Below the pieces are notes generated by a model. That model saw only the letters and a program-made list of their open reading frames with translations, was not told where the DNA came from and ran no database searches. A program made the translations under genes and the position numbers. Positions 8,666 through 17,121 of a stretch of 64,000 bases of DNA are shown piece by piece. The DNA comes from Comamonas koreensis (GTDB taxonomy: Bacteria > Pseudomonadota > Gammaproteobacteria > Burkholderiales > Burkholderiaceae_C): contig NZ_CP043575.1 of assembly GCF_014076495.1 (NCBI RefSeq), positions 1,612,001-1,676,000 of the forward strand. The letters run 5' to 3'. The first letter of the stretch is position 1, and every line of letters begins with the position of its first letter.

Positions 8666-9661
8666 GTGACCCCACCTGCCGCGATCACAAAAACCACTGC
8701 TGCGGATGCGCCCCTTGCGCAAAACGCCGCCGAGCGCGAGCAGCATTCGGTGCAGGCCGATCTGGTGGCGGTGCTGGTGGCGGTGACGGGCGGGCAGCCG
8801 CGCATATTGACCACGCAAGCGGGCGAGACGCTGCCGGCCGGGCCTTTTACCGCCAACCACCGCTCGCTGCAGGCCAGCCTGCGCGCCTGGGTGGAGACGC
8901 AGACCCACCACCCGCTGGGCTTTGTGGAGCAGCTCTACACCTTTGCCGACCGCGACCGCTCGCAGGAGCTGGGCATGCGGGCGATCTCCATCAGCTACCT
9001 AGCATTGACGCGCGAGTTGGACGATGCCGGCCAGGCCCAGCGGGGCTGGCAGGACTGGTACCGCTATTTCCCCTGGGAGGACTGGCGCAGCGGCGCGCCG
9101 GCGATGCTGGGCCAGCGCATTGCGCCTGCCTTGCAGGCTTGGAGTGAGCAGGCGGCGGACAAGGCGGCAGCCAGCGCGCGCTGGGAGCGGGCCTGTGTGA
9201 GCTTTGGCCTCGAAGGCAGCGATTGGAACGAAGAGCTGGTGCTGCAGCGCTACGAGCTGCTGTTTGAAGCGGGCCTCGTGGCTGAGGCCTGGCGCGATGG
9301 CATGGCGGCCCCCCAAGGCCAGACTTTGCTGGGCACGGCGATGCGCAATGACCACCGCCGCATTCTGGCTACTGGCATGGCGCGGCTGCGGGCCAAGATC
9401 AAGTACCGCCCGGTGGTGTTCGAGCTGATGGCCGACAGTTTCTCGCTGCTGCAGCTGCAGCAGGCGGTGGAAGCGCTGGCCGGGCGCAGCCTGCACAAGC
9501 AGAATTTTCGCCGCCTGATCGAGCAGCAGGCACTGGTCGAAGACACCGGCGAGATCAGCAGCCAGGGCGCAGGCCGCCCCGCCAAGCTGTTTCGCTTCCG
9601 CCGCAATGTGCTGGTGGAGCGGGCAGTGGCAGGCAACAAGCTGCCGCTGGCACGCGGCTGA
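8666..9661 (+). CDS. nrtR: NrtR-type Nudix transcriptional repressor of NAD synthesis
   Basis: A protein of 331 residues with an N-terminal Nudix-like domain and a C-terminal winged helix (YRPVVFELM... LHKQNFRRLIEQQ... GRPAKLFRF), the layout of NrtR, which represses NAD biosynthesis genes and is released by ADP-ribose. It lies directly upstream of nadC, and nadC carries two matching palindromes in its promoter and start region, which supports the assignment. The Nudix box is degenerate, as is common in NrtR. Start choice: the frame is open from 8516, immediately after the ychF terminator, but a -10-like TATAAG at about 8575 suggests that translation begins later; the GTG at 8666 is used here with low certainty. 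Confidence 0.85.
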   Translation: MTPPAAITKTTAADAPLAQNAAEREQHSVQADLVAVLVAVTGGQPRILTTQAGETLPAGPFTANHRSLQASLRAWVETQTHHPLGFVEQLYTFADRDRSQELGMRAISISYLALTRELDDAGQAQRGWQDWYRYFPWEDWRSGAPAMLGQRIAPALQAWSEQAADKAAASARWERACVSFGLEGSDWNEELVLQRYELLFEAGLVAEAWRDGMAAPQGQTLLGTAMRNDHRRILATGMARLRAKIKYRPVVFELMADSFSLLQLQQAVEALAGRSLHKQNFRRLIEQQALVEDTGEISSQGAGRPAKLFRFRRNVLVERAVAGNKLPLARG

Positions 9662-9720
9662 GTACCCCAACCCCTTTTTGAAGGCCTGAGCGCAGGTGAC
9701 AGGTCCCAGGGCTTCAGCGC

Positions 9721-9749
9721 TTGACAGTATTTATGCTCAGGTTTAGCAT
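9721..9749 (+). promoter_or_regulatory. nadC promoter
   Basis: Consensus -35 TTGACA (9721-9726), a 17-bp spacer and -10 TAGCAT (9744-9749). The spacer is filled by the first NrtR-type palindrome, so a bound repressor would block RNA polymerase directly. Confidence 0.75.
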
Positions 9750-9755
9750 AAATAC
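9727..9755. promoter_or_regulatory. NrtR operator 1 (between -35 and -10 of nadC)
   Basis: Perfect inverted repeat GTATTTATGCT-N7-AGCATAAATAC. Its core ATGCTCAGGTTTAGCAT (9733-9749) is a 7+3+7 palindrome of the same size and spacing as the second site at 9803-9819. Confidence 0.8.
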
Positions 9756-9802
9756 CCGTGCGACTGGTACAAGGCTGGTGCGCCCCTTTTTTTACTCCAT
9801 AA

Positions 9803-9819
9803 ATACTCAAAATGAGCAT
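9803..9819. promoter_or_regulatory. NrtR operator 2 (overlaps nadC start codon)
   Basis: ATACTCAAAATGAGCAT; on the opposite strand ATGCTCATTTTGAGTAT, a 7+3+7 palindrome matching operator 1 in the half-site ATGCTCA. The nadC ATG (9812-9814) lies inside it, and no Shine-Dalgarno sequence is left in front of the gene. Confidence 0.7.
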
Positions 9820-10681
9820 TAATCAAACGGCTGCGCTGCCCGTTCCTCCTCTGCCCGATGTGATGCTGGAGCCGCTGGTGCGAATGGCGCTGCTCGAAGA
9901 CCTGGGCCGCGCCGGTGACCTGACGACTGACACGATAGTGCCAGCTGACGCCAGGGACAGCCTGCGCCTGGTGGCGCGGCAAGCGGGGGTGCTGGCGGGG
10001 CTGGATCTGGCGCGGCTGGCGTTCCATCTGCTCGACAGCGGCGTCGTGTTTGAGCCGCTGTGCGGCGACGGCACGGTGCTGGCGCCGGGCATGGAGATCG
10101 CCCGCATCCATGGCAAGAGCCGGGCGATCCTGACGGCCGAGCGCACGGCGCTGAACTACCTCTGCCACCTGAGCGGCGTGGCCAGCGCCACCTATGCGAT
10201 TGCCCAGGCCATCCAGCCCTATGGCACGCGGGTGACCTGCACGCGCAAGACCATGCCGGGCCTGCGCGCGCTGCAAAAGTATGCCGTGCGCGTGGGTGGC
10301 GGCAGCAACCACCGCTTTGGCCTGGATGACGCCGTGCTGATCAAGGACAACCACATTGCGCTGGCTGGCGATGTGGCCACCGCCGTGGGCCGCGCCCGGG
10401 CGGGCGTCGGCCATATGGTCAAGATCGAGCTCGAGGTGGACACGCTCGCGCAGCTCGATGCCGCATTGCAGCTCGGGGTGGACGTGGTGCTGCTGGACAA
10501 CATGGACCTGGAGACCCTGCGCACGGCGGTGGCCATGTGCCGGGGCAAGGCGGTGACCGAGGCCTCGGGCCGCATCACGCCCGAGACGGCGCCCCAGGTG
10601 GCCGCCACCGGGGTGGACCAGATCGCAGTGGGCTGGCTCACGCACAGCGCCAAGTTGCTCGATATTGGCCTGGATGCCTGA
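9812..10681 (+). CDS. nadC: Nicotinate-nucleotide pyrophosphorylase (carboxylating) NadC
   Basis: A 289-residue quinolinate phosphoribosyltransferase, which makes nicotinate mononucleotide, CO2 and pyrophosphate from quinolinate and PRPP in de novo NAD synthesis. Diagnostic segments: EDLGRAGDLTTD near the N terminus, the substrate-binding Arg/Lys motif RKTMPGLRALQKYAV, GGGSNHRFGLDD, and the phosphate-binding IKDNHI. Length is usual for the family. The ATG sits within operator 2 with no visible ribosome binding site, so translation may start on a nearly leaderless mRNA or be weak. nrtR lies upstream and a Bug-type binding protein 51 bp downstream. nadA and nadB are not in the window. Confidence 0.96.
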   Translation: MSINQTAALPVPPLPDVMLEPLVRMALLEDLGRAGDLTTDTIVPADARDSLRLVARQAGVLAGLDLARLAFHLLDSGVVFEPLCGDGTVLAPGMEIARIHGKSRAILTAERTALNYLCHLSGVASATYAIAQAIQPYGTRVTCTRKTMPGLRALQKYAVRVGGGSNHRFGLDDAVLIKDNHIALAGDVATAVGRARAGVGHMVKIELEVDTLAQLDAALQLGVDVVLLDNMDLETLRTAVAMCRGKAVTEASGRITPETAPQVAATGVDQIAVGWLTHSAKLLDIGLDA

Positions 10682-10732
10682 GCTGGCCCTCTATTACCCG
10701 AACACCTGGCATAACCTGGAAGGAGGCCTGTG

Positions 10733-11725
10733 ATGCCCCGAGTTTTCCAACGCTTTTCCTGGTGGTGGGTCGCAAGCGCCACTGTGGCCTGCATTGCAGC
10801 TGGCCTGTGGCTGGGCGGCAGCAGCATGGCGGCGGCCCGCTTTGACAAGCTCATCACCATCGTCGTGACCTTTCCGCCCGGCGGCGGCACCGACCTGCTC
10901 GCGCGCAAACTGGGCGCCGCCTTGCAGCAGCGCACCGGCCAGACCGTGGTGGTGGAAAACCGCCCCGGGGCCAGCGGCAATATTGGCGCGCGCCATGTGG
11001 CACAGGCCCCGGGCGATGGCAGCAGCTGGCTGATGGTGAACAGCTCGTTCGCGATCAACCCCGCCGTCTACCGCCAGCTCGATTTTGACCCGCGCCAGGA
11101 TTTCAAGGCCGTGTTCAATGTGGGCACGATCGCGTCGGTGCTGGTGGTGCCGCAGGGCAGCGCGCTGCGCAGTCTGGCCGATGTACGCGCTTCGGCGCAG
11201 CAGCTGCAGCTGCCGTTTGCCTCTTGCGGCAATGGCACGCCACAGCACCTGGCCGGCGAAATGCTGGCCCAGGCCGCGCAGCTGCATTGGCAGCATGTGC
11301 CCTACAAGGGCTGCGGGCCGGCCATCACCGCCGTGGCCGCCGGCCAGGTCGCCATGGGCATGGTCACCGCCAGCAGCGCTGCGCCACTGATCGAGGCGGG
11401 CCGCGTGCGCGCCATTGCCATCACCGCGCCCCAGCGCCTGGCGCAGTGGCCCCAGGTTGCCACTGTGGCCGAGCAGGGCAGTGCCGGCTTCAGCGTGGAG
11501 CAGTGGCATGGTCTGTTGGCGCCTGCCGCCACCAGTGATGCCGTCGTGCAGCACATGCATGCGGAGCTGGCGCAGATTCTGGCCGAGCCTGCGATGCAGC
11601 AGTGGCTGCGCGAGCAAGGCTACACGCCGATGCAACAAAGTGCGGCCGAGTTTGGGCGGGTGATCGCCAGCGACATCGACCGCTATGCGGCCGTGGCGCA
11701 GCAGCTGGGCCTGCGGGTGGATTAG
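10733..11725 (+). CDS. Bug/TctC-family periplasmic solute-binding protein
   Basis: A 330-residue secreted binding protein. The N terminus has a basic start and a hydrophobic stretch (about 10-35) ending near SSMAAARF. The core shows the tripartite-tricarboxylate-receptor signatures: FPPGGGTDLLARKLG, VVENRPGASGNIGA, and PFASCGNGTPQHLAGE in the ligand-binding cleft. Bug proteins capture small carboxylated solutes; some family members bind pyridine carboxylates. The start is ATG 10733 with AGGAGG 7 bases before it; a GTG one codon upstream is too close. It probably shares a transcript with nadC and so may be under NrtR control, which would suit a nicotinate/nicotinamide ligand, but that is inference. 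Confidence 0.9.
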   Translation: MPRVFQRFSWWWVASATVACIAAGLWLGGSSMAAARFDKLITIVVTFPPGGGTDLLARKLGAALQQRTGQTVVVENRPGASGNIGARHVAQAPGDGSSWLMVNSSFAINPAVYRQLDFDPRQDFKAVFNVGTIASVLVVPQGSALRSLADVRASAQQLQLPFASCGNGTPQHLAGEMLAQAAQLHWQHVPYKGCGPAITAVAAGQVAMGMVTASSAAPLIEAGRVRAIAITAPQRLAQWPQVATVAEQGSAGFSVEQWHGLLAPAATSDAVVQHMHAELAQILAEPAMQQWLREQGYTPMQQSAAEFGRVIASDIDRYAAVAQQLGLRVD

Positions 11726-11759
11726 TGCGGCAGAGGTGGGCACCAGCCTCAGCGCGACT

Positions 11760-12293
11760 TCACGAGGGCCAGAAATGCAAAATGGTGGCCGTCATTACCA
11801 AATAGCGCAAAAACTTGCCCACCGCCATATAGAACACGCAGGGCCAGAACGGCAGGCGCAGCCAGCCGGCCACAGCGCAGAGCGGATCACCGACGATGGG
11901 CAGCCAGCTGAGCAGGCAGGCCTTGGCGCCAAACTTGCGCAGCCAGATGCGGGCCATGCGCTGGTGGCGGCTTTGCTTGTTGGGTGGCGCAGGGGGCTGG
12001 CTGGGGTCGGCGAGGTCAAGCCCAACCTTACGCAGGCTGCGGGCCTTGTACCAGGCGGTGCGGGCGAGCGCGCCGGTCCACCAGCTGATGGCGCCGCCCA
12101 GGGTATTGCCGGCGGTAGCCACCAAGATGGCCTGCCAGAACAGATCGGGGTTCAGGTGTAGCAGGCCGGCCACAGCGGGCTCGGAGCCCAGCGGCAGCAA
12201 GGTGGCCGATATCAGGGCCACGATAAAGACCGTGCTGAGCCCGAACTGCGGCAGGGCCAGCCATGTCAGCAACTGTTGAATCCAAGCTTCCAT
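11760..12293 (-). CDS. YqaA-family (DedA/SNARE-associated) membrane protein
   Basis: A 177-residue integral membrane protein. The pattern SATLLPLGSEP near residue 25, GNTLGGAISWWTG in the first half and FGAKACLLSWLPIVGDPLCAVAGWLRLP in the second half are those of YqaA proteins, relatives of DedA with a reentrant/TM arrangement. DedA proteins are linked to lipid flipping and proton-motive-force homeostasis; the role of YqaA itself is not established. The start is the ATG at 12293 (MEAWIQQ); the frame stays open further upstream but loses the family pattern. It converges with the Bug gene, with 34 bp between the stop codons. Confidence 0.85.
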   Translation of the reverse strand: MEAWIQQLLTWLALPQFGLSTVFIVALISATLLPLGSEPAVAGLLHLNPDLFWQAILVATAGNTLGGAISWWTGALARTAWYKARSLRKVGLDLADPSQPPAPPNKQSRHQRMARIWLRKFGAKACLLSWLPIVGDPLCAVAGWLRLPFWPCVFYMAVGKFLRYLVMTATILHFWPS

Positions 12294-12531
12294 GGCTGCC
12301 AGTGTAGCGGCTGGGGGGCGCCCGTCAGCGGCGCTGCGGGCCGCTGCCGTGTCAGCCAAGAGGCCGAAAAATCCCATCTGGACAAGCGCTTGCGGCAGCG
12401 GCGCTGGAGCGCCCACTGCGGCCGCCAAGTGCGTTGTTGGGACCTGGCCAGCGGGCGTCCCGTCGCCGATTTTTTGGGCATTCCCAAATGTCAAGCGGGT
12501 AGATTGGATGTTTGCTACTTTTTTAAGCAGT

Positions 12532-12537
12532 ACAATC
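12532..12537 (+). promoter_or_regulatory. Candidate -10 element of dusB-fis
   Basis: TACAAT, 64 bp before the dusB start. The -35 region is poor (ATGTTT at 17 bp). It is the best candidate in the 307-bp gap between the YqaA gene and dusB, which otherwise holds only the hairpin described next. Confidence 0.4.
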
Positions 12538-12563
12538 TGCCCCTTCCCCTCACCACAACAACC

Positions 12564-12593
12564 AGCACTTCGGTGGCGAAGTGCTCGCTTTTT
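12564..12593 (+). terminator. Terminator-like hairpin in the dusB-fis leader (possible attenuator)
   Basis: Perfect 9-bp stem AGCACTTCG-GTGG-CGAAGTGCT, then CGC and TTTTT, ending 7 bases before the dusB ATG. No gene on the plus strand ends here, so it acts, if at all, on the dusB-fis transcript itself. Confidence 0.6.
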
Positions 12594-12600
12594 GCATTCC

Positions 12601-13674
12601 ATGTCCGTTCGCATCGGTCCCTACACTCTGGCCAACAACGTGTTTGTGGCGCCCATGGCGGGCGTGACGGACCGGCCTTTTCGCCAGCTGTGCAAAGCGC
12701 TGGGGGCGGGGTATGCGGTCAGCGAGATGGTGACCAGCCGCAAGGACTTGTGGGACAGCCTCAAGACCAGCCGCCGCGCCAACCATGCCGGCGAACCCGG
12801 CCCGATCTCCGTGCAGATCGCAGGAACCGACGCGCCGATGATGGCGGAGGCGGCGGTCTACAACATTGAGCGCGGCGCGCAGATCATCGACATCAACATG
12901 GGTTGCCCGGCCAAGAAGGTCTGCAACAAATGGGCCGGCTCGGCGCTGATGCAAAACGAGCCGCTGGCCGTCGAGATTGCTGCAGCCGTGGTGGCGGCTG
13001 CCGCCCCCTATGGCGTGCCGGTGACCTTGAAGATGCGCACCGGCTGGAGCGATGACCACAAGAATGCCGTGCAGCTGGCGCGCCAGTTCGAGCAGGCGGG
13101 CATCCAGATGCTTACCGTGCATGGCCGCACGCGCGAGCAGGGCTACCGGGGCCTGGCCGAGTACGACACGATCCGTGCCGTCAAGCAGGCGGTGTCGGTG
13201 CCGGTGGTTGCCAATGGCGATATCACCAGCCCGGCCAAGGCACGCGATGTGCTGGCCTTCACTGGTGCGGACGCGGTGATGGTGGGACGGGCGGCCCAGG
13301 GCCGCCCCTGGATTTTTCGCGAGATCGTGCATTTTCTGCAGACCGGCGAGCTGCTCGCGCCACCCTTGGTGGCCGAGCTGCGCCGCCATCTGCTCGAGCA
13401 CCTGCAGGACCACTATGCGCTGTACGGCGAGAGCACGGGCGTGCGCTCGGCGCGCAAGCACATCGCCTGGTATGTGCGCGATCTGCCGGGGGGCGATGCG
13501 TTTCGGCGCGAGATGAATGTGATTGACAACAGTGCGGCGCAATGGCAGGCCGTAGCCGATTACCTGTTAGCCCTGGGGCAACAGATGGACCGGCTGCCTG
13601 GCATGGCTCCAGCACCAGAGGCCAGCGGGAGTGCGATGGCCCAAGCAACAACAATGAGTGATGACTTTGTATGA
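12601..13674 (+). CDS. dusB: tRNA-dihydrouridine synthase B
   Basis: A 357-residue flavoenzyme that reduces uridine to dihydrouridine in tRNA D loops. The TIM barrel begins with VAPMAGVTDRPFR; the catalytic Cys is in NMGCPAKKVC; the FMN phosphate site is VMVGRAAQGRPWIF; and a helical C-terminal domain follows. The ATG at 12601 gives the usual length. The C terminus overlaps fis by four bases (ATGA), the conserved dusB-fis pairing of proteobacteria, which implies translational coupling. Confidence 0.96.
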   Translation: MSVRIGPYTLANNVFVAPMAGVTDRPFRQLCKALGAGYAVSEMVTSRKDLWDSLKTSRRANHAGEPGPISVQIAGTDAPMMAEAAVYNIERGAQIIDINMGCPAKKVCNKWAGSALMQNEPLAVEIAAAVVAAAAPYGVPVTLKMRTGWSDDHKNAVQLARQFEQAGIQMLTVHGRTREQGYRGLAEYDTIRAVKQAVSVPVVANGDITSPAKARDVLAFTGADAVMVGRAAQGRPWIFREIVHFLQTGELLAPPLVAELRRHLLEHLQDHYALYGESTGVRSARKHIAWYVRDLPGGDAFRREMNVIDNSAAQWQAVADYLLALGQQMDRLPGMAPAPEASGSAMAQATTMSDDFV

Positions 13675-13904
13675 GTAAGACGACGATTGAGCAGTCCGTG
13701 CGGGACAGCCTGCAGACCTATTTTCAGGATCTGGAAGGCGAGGTGCCGGACCGCGTGTACGAGATGGTGGTGCGCATGGTGGAGCGCCCGATGCTGGAGG
13801 TGGTGATGAACCACGCCGACAACAACCAGTCGCGGGCCGCCGAGTGGCTGGGCCTGAACCGCAACACGCTGCGCAAGAAGCTGGTCGAGCACAAGATGCT
13901 CTGA
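13671..13904 (+). CDS. fis: Fis-family nucleoid DNA-binding protein
   Basis: A 77-residue protein, shorter at the N terminus than the 98 residues of E. coli Fis, as usual in betaproteobacteria. The C-terminal helix-turn-helix NQSRAAEWLGLNRNTLRKKL matches the Fis recognition helix. Fis bends DNA and adjusts transcription of rRNA and other growth genes. Its start codon overlaps the dusB stop, so it is cotranscribed with dusB and subject to any control by the leader hairpin. Confidence 0.95.
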   Translation: MSKTTIEQSVRDSLQTYFQDLEGEVPDRVYEMVVRMVERPMLEVVMNHADNNQSRAAEWLGLNRNTLRKKLVEHKML

Positions 13905-13982
13905 CTCGCGCCCTGATTTCAGTGCTGCTTGCGCCCGCTGCGCATGCGGCACAAGCCTGTTTCTATCTTTGAAGTGATTGAC

Positions 13983-15581
13983 ATGAAAGCCCTGATTTCC
14001 GTTTCCGACAAAACCGGTATTGTCGAGTTTGCCCAGGCCCTGCATGCGCTGGGTGTGCACCTGCTGTCCACCGGCGGCACCGCCAAGCTGCTGGCCGACA
14101 AGGGCCTGCCCGTGACCGAAGTGGCCGAGGTCACCCGCTTCCCCGAAATGCTCGACGGCCGCGTCAAGACCCTGCACCCCATGGTGCACGGCGGCCTGCT
14201 GGCCCGCCGCGACCTGCCCGAGCACATGGCTGCGCTCAAGGAACACGGCATCGAGACCATCGACCTGCTGGTGGTGAACCTCTACCCCTTTGAAGCGACC
14301 GTTGCCAAGGCCGGCTGCACCTTGGCCGATGCGATCGAGAACATCGACATTGGTGGCCCGGCGATGGTGCGCTCCGCTGCCAAGAACTGGAAGGATGTGG
14401 GCGTGATCACCGCCGCCGACCAGTACGACGCGGTGCTCGCCGAGCTGAAGGCCGGCGGCAAGCTGAGCAACCAACTTCGCTTTGCACTGTCGGTTGCCGC
14501 TTTCAACCGCATCAGCCAGTACGATGGCGCGATCAGCAACTACCTGTCGTCGGTTACCTTCGAAGACGAAAAGCTGTCGGAAGAATACGTGCCCGAGCGC
14601 GCCGCCTTCCCCGGCCAGAGCAACAGCCAGTTCATCAAGATCCAGGACCTGCGCTATGGCGAAAACAGCCACCAGCAAGCGGCCTGGTACCGCGATCTGT
14701 ACCCCGCACCCGGCTCGCTGGCCACGGGCGTGCAACTGCAAGGCAAGGAGCTGAGCTACAACAACATCGCCGATGCCGATGCCGCCTGGGAATGTGTCAA
14801 GAGCTTCGAAGTGCCCGCTTGTGTGATCGTCAAGCACGCCAACCCCTGCGGCGTGGCCGTGGGTGCCGATGCGTTCGAAGCGTACTCCAAGGCCTTCCAG
14901 ACCGACCCGACCAGCGCTTTTGGCGGCATCATCGCCTTCAACCGCGCCGTCGACAAGGCTGCAGCCGAAGCCGTGTCCAAGCAGTTCGTCGAAGTGCTGA
15001 TGGCCCCGGACTTCAGCGCCGAGGCGCTGGAGATCTTCAAGTCCAAGGTCAATGTGCGCCTGATGAAGATCGCACTGCCCGCTGGCGGCAACACCGACTG
15101 GGAGCAGGGCCGCAACGCCATTGAATCCAAGCGCGTGGGCTCGGGCATCCTGCTGCAATCGGCCGACAACCACGAGCTGCAACTGGCGGATCTGAAGGTC
15201 GTGACCGTCAAGCAGCCGACCCCGCAAGAACTGCAGGACCTGCTGTTTGCCTGGAAGGTGGCCAAGTTCGTCAAGTCCAATGCCATCGTGTTCTGCAAGA
15301 ACGGCATGACCATGGGCGTGGGCGCGGGCCAGATGTCGCGCCTAGATTCGGCCCGTATCGCGTCGATCAAGGCGGAGGCGGCCAAGCTGTCGCTGCAGAA
15401 CACCGTTGTGGCGTCCGATGCCTTCTTCCCCTTCCGTGATGGCCTGGATGTGGTGGTCGATGCCGGCGCCACCTGCGTGGCCCAGCCTGGTGGCTCGATG
15501 CGCGACCAGGAAGTGATCGATGCCGCCAACGAGCGCGGCGTGGCCATGGTGTTCACCGGCGTGCGCCACTTCCGCCATTGA
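13983..15581 (+). CDS. purH: Bifunctional AICAR transformylase/IMP cyclohydrolase PurH
   Basis: A 532-residue enzyme for the last two steps of de novo IMP synthesis. Residues 1-150 are the MGS-like IMP cyclohydrolase domain ([25 protein letters not shown]). The rest is the AICAR formyltransferase domain, with the catalytic Lys-His of [10 protein letters not shown] and the C-terminal [12 protein letters not shown]. The ATG at 13983 gives the family start; upstream codons in frame do not look like PurH. It follows fis by 78 bp and may be read from the same transcript. Confidence 0.97.
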   Translation: MKALISVSDKTGIVEFAQALHALGVHLLSTGGTAKLLADKGLPVTEVAEVTRFPEMLDGRVKTLHPMVHGGLLARRDLPEHMAALKEHGIETIDLLVVNLYPFEATVAKAGCTLADAIENIDIGGPAMVRSAAKNWKDVGVITAADQYDAVLAELKAGGKLSNQLRFALSVAAFNRISQYDGAISNYLSSVTFEDEKLSEEYVPERAAFPGQSNSQFIKIQDLRYGENSHQQAAWYRDLYPAPGSLATGVQLQGKELSYNNIADADAAWECVKSFEVPACVIVKHANPCGVAVGADAFEAYSKAFQTDPTSAFGGIIAFNRAVDKAAAEAVSKQFVEVLMAPDFSAEALEIFKSKVNVRLMKIALPAGGNTDWEQGRNAIESKRVGSGILLQSADNHELQLADLKVVTVKQPTPQELQDLLFAWKVAKFVKSNAIVFCKNGMTMGVGAGQMSRLDSARIASIKAEAAKLSLQNTVVASDAFFPFRDGLDVVVDAGATCVAQPGGSMRDQEVIDAANERGVAMVFTGVRHFRH

Positions 15582-15686
15582 TGGCACGGGCGGCGCCTGT
15601 GAGGGCGCTGCCGCTTTTCACCCAGGGCCGCGAACCTGCGCGTTCGCCGGCCCGTTTCCAGCGCTGGCCCCCGGGCCGATTCCAGC

Positions 15687-16175
15687 ATGAGCGATTCGCA
15701 GCAACCAGACCCGCACCTCCATCCCGATTCAGAGACCGAAGCCCCGCGCCGCTCGCGCTGGCTGGGCGTGCTGATCGTGGCATTTGCGCTGGTGGTGGGC
15801 CTGGGCATGTTCAATATCGGGCGGCTGATCATCCGGCCCAAGCCCGAGGTGACGGCCGCTGACCGCCTGATCGAGGCCAGCCCGCAGCTGCAAAAGGGGC
15901 GTGAGCTGGTCACCCGCAGCAGCGACTGCATGCGCTGCCACACGATGGAGCTTGACGTGGTGGGCCCCGGCTTTCGCAATATCGCCAAGCGCTATGCGGG
16001 CCGTGACGACGCCGTTCCCTACCTGGCCGGCAAGATCCGCGAAGGCAGCGTGGGCGAATGGGGCCGCATCGTGATGCCGCGCCACCCGCAGATCACGCAG
16101 GAGCAGGCCGAGCTGATGGCCGGCTGGCTGATGGCGCTCAGCCCCGCCAAGACGCCCGCTGCCAGCCCGCCTTGA
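15687..16175 (+). CDS. Membrane-anchored c-type cytochrome
   Basis: A 162-residue protein with one N-terminal transmembrane segment (about residues 26-48, LGVLIVAFALVVGLGMFNIG) and a periplasmic class I cytochrome c domain. The heme site is CMRCH at residues 81-85 and the probable axial Met is in IVMPRHPQ (M130). It is a one-electron carrier; its partner oxidase is not in the window. A terminator follows 24 bp after the stop. Confidence 0.88.
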   Translation: MSDSQQPDPHLHPDSETEAPRRSRWLGVLIVAFALVVGLGMFNIGRLIIRPKPEVTAADRLIEASPQLQKGRELVTRSSDCMRCHTMELDVVGPGFRNIAKRYAGRDDAVPYLAGKIREGSVGEWGRIVMPRHPQITQEQAELMAGWLMALSPAKTPAASPP

Positions 16176-16199
16176 TGGCCTGCTGCACCCACGCTCTGG

Positions 16200-16225
16200 A
16201 GCCCGCTGTGACTGCGGGCTTTTTT
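16200..16225 (+). terminator. Terminator after the cytochrome c gene
   Basis: Hairpin AGCCCGC-TGTGACT-GCGGGCT followed by TTTTT. Confidence 0.88.
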
Positions 16226-16322
16226 GTGCCCGGCGGCAATGCCCGTAGGCAGGGCCTGGAAAGGCCCAGCTTTGTAAAGCAAATCTGCGATACTGCTCCG
16301 ACATAGACCTGAAGGAGGACGC

Positions 16323-17033
16323 ATGAACTTTCCCGAATACGCCGGACACGGCGGAGGCCTGGCCGAGGCAAACAGCCGTGGCCAATTTATCAAGGCGGCC
16401 TACAGCCATCTGGCCGTAGCCATCTTGGCTTTTGCCGTGCTGTCGTTTGGCCTCTACGCCAGCGGCGCATCGTTTGCGATGCTCAAGATGCTGGGTGTCA
16501 GCAAATGGGGCTGGCTTGCGGTGATGGGCGCGTTCATGGTGGTGGGCTGGCTCGCCACCAACGCGGCGGACAATTCGGAAAGCACCGGCGTGCAGTACCT
16601 GGCGCTGGGTGGCTTTGTGTTCGCCGAGTCGCTCATTTTCGCGCCGATGCTGGCGATGGCCAGCATCATTGCGCCGGGCTCCATCCAGGCGGCATCGATC
16701 GCCACCCTGGCACTGGTCGCGGGCCTGACCTTCACCGCTTTTACCAGCAAGAAGGACTTCTCCTTCCTGGGCGGCTTCTTGAAGATCGGCGGCCTGGTGG
16801 CGATCGGCATCATCCTGGCCGGTGTCGTGTTCGGCTTCAAGCTGGGCATCTGGTTCTCCGGCGCGATGGTGCTGTTTGCCGGCGCTTGCGTGCTGTATGA
16901 CACCTCGCAGATCATGCGCCACTACCCCGCAGACCGCCCCGCTGGTGCGGCCCTGCACCTGTTCGCATCGGTGGCGCTGCTGTTCTGGTATGTGCTGCGT
17001 CTGATCATGCAACTGGGTGGCAGCGACGACTGA
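16323..17033 (+). CDS. BAX inhibitor-1/YccA-family membrane protein
   Basis: A 236-residue inner-membrane protein with seven hydrophobic segments. The C-terminal YDTSQIMRHYP matches the conserved 'DTQ/S-x-I' region with the acidic residues that line the BI-1 pore. E. coli YccA modulates the FtsH protease; other members are Ca2+ leak channels. A strong ribosome binding site (GAAGGAGG) precedes the ATG. It is a single gene between two terminators. Confidence 0.92.
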   Translation: MNFPEYAGHGGGLAEANSRGQFIKAAYSHLAVAILAFAVLSFGLYASGASFAMLKMLGVSKWGWLAVMGAFMVVGWLATNAADNSESTGVQYLALGGFVFAESLIFAPMLAMASIIAPGSIQAASIATLALVAGLTFTAFTSKKDFSFLGGFLKIGGLVAIGIILAGVVFGFKLGIWFSGAMVLFAGACVLYDTSQIMRHYPADRPAGAALHLFASVALLFWYVLRLIMQLGGSDD

Positions 17034-17051
17034 TCGCCTGCGACAGACCAC

Positions 17052-17082
17052 AAAAAAACCTCGGCATGCCGAGGTTTTTTTT
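17052..17082. terminator. Bidirectional terminator between the YccA-type gene and hemL
   Basis: Perfect palindrome AACCTCGGCATGCCGAGGTT flanked by A-tract and T-tract, so it can stop transcription on both strands of the convergent gene pair. Confidence 0.92.
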
Positions 17083-17121
17083 ATGCCCGCCAGAAGCGCT
17101 GGCAGAGGAGGGGGACGTGGC

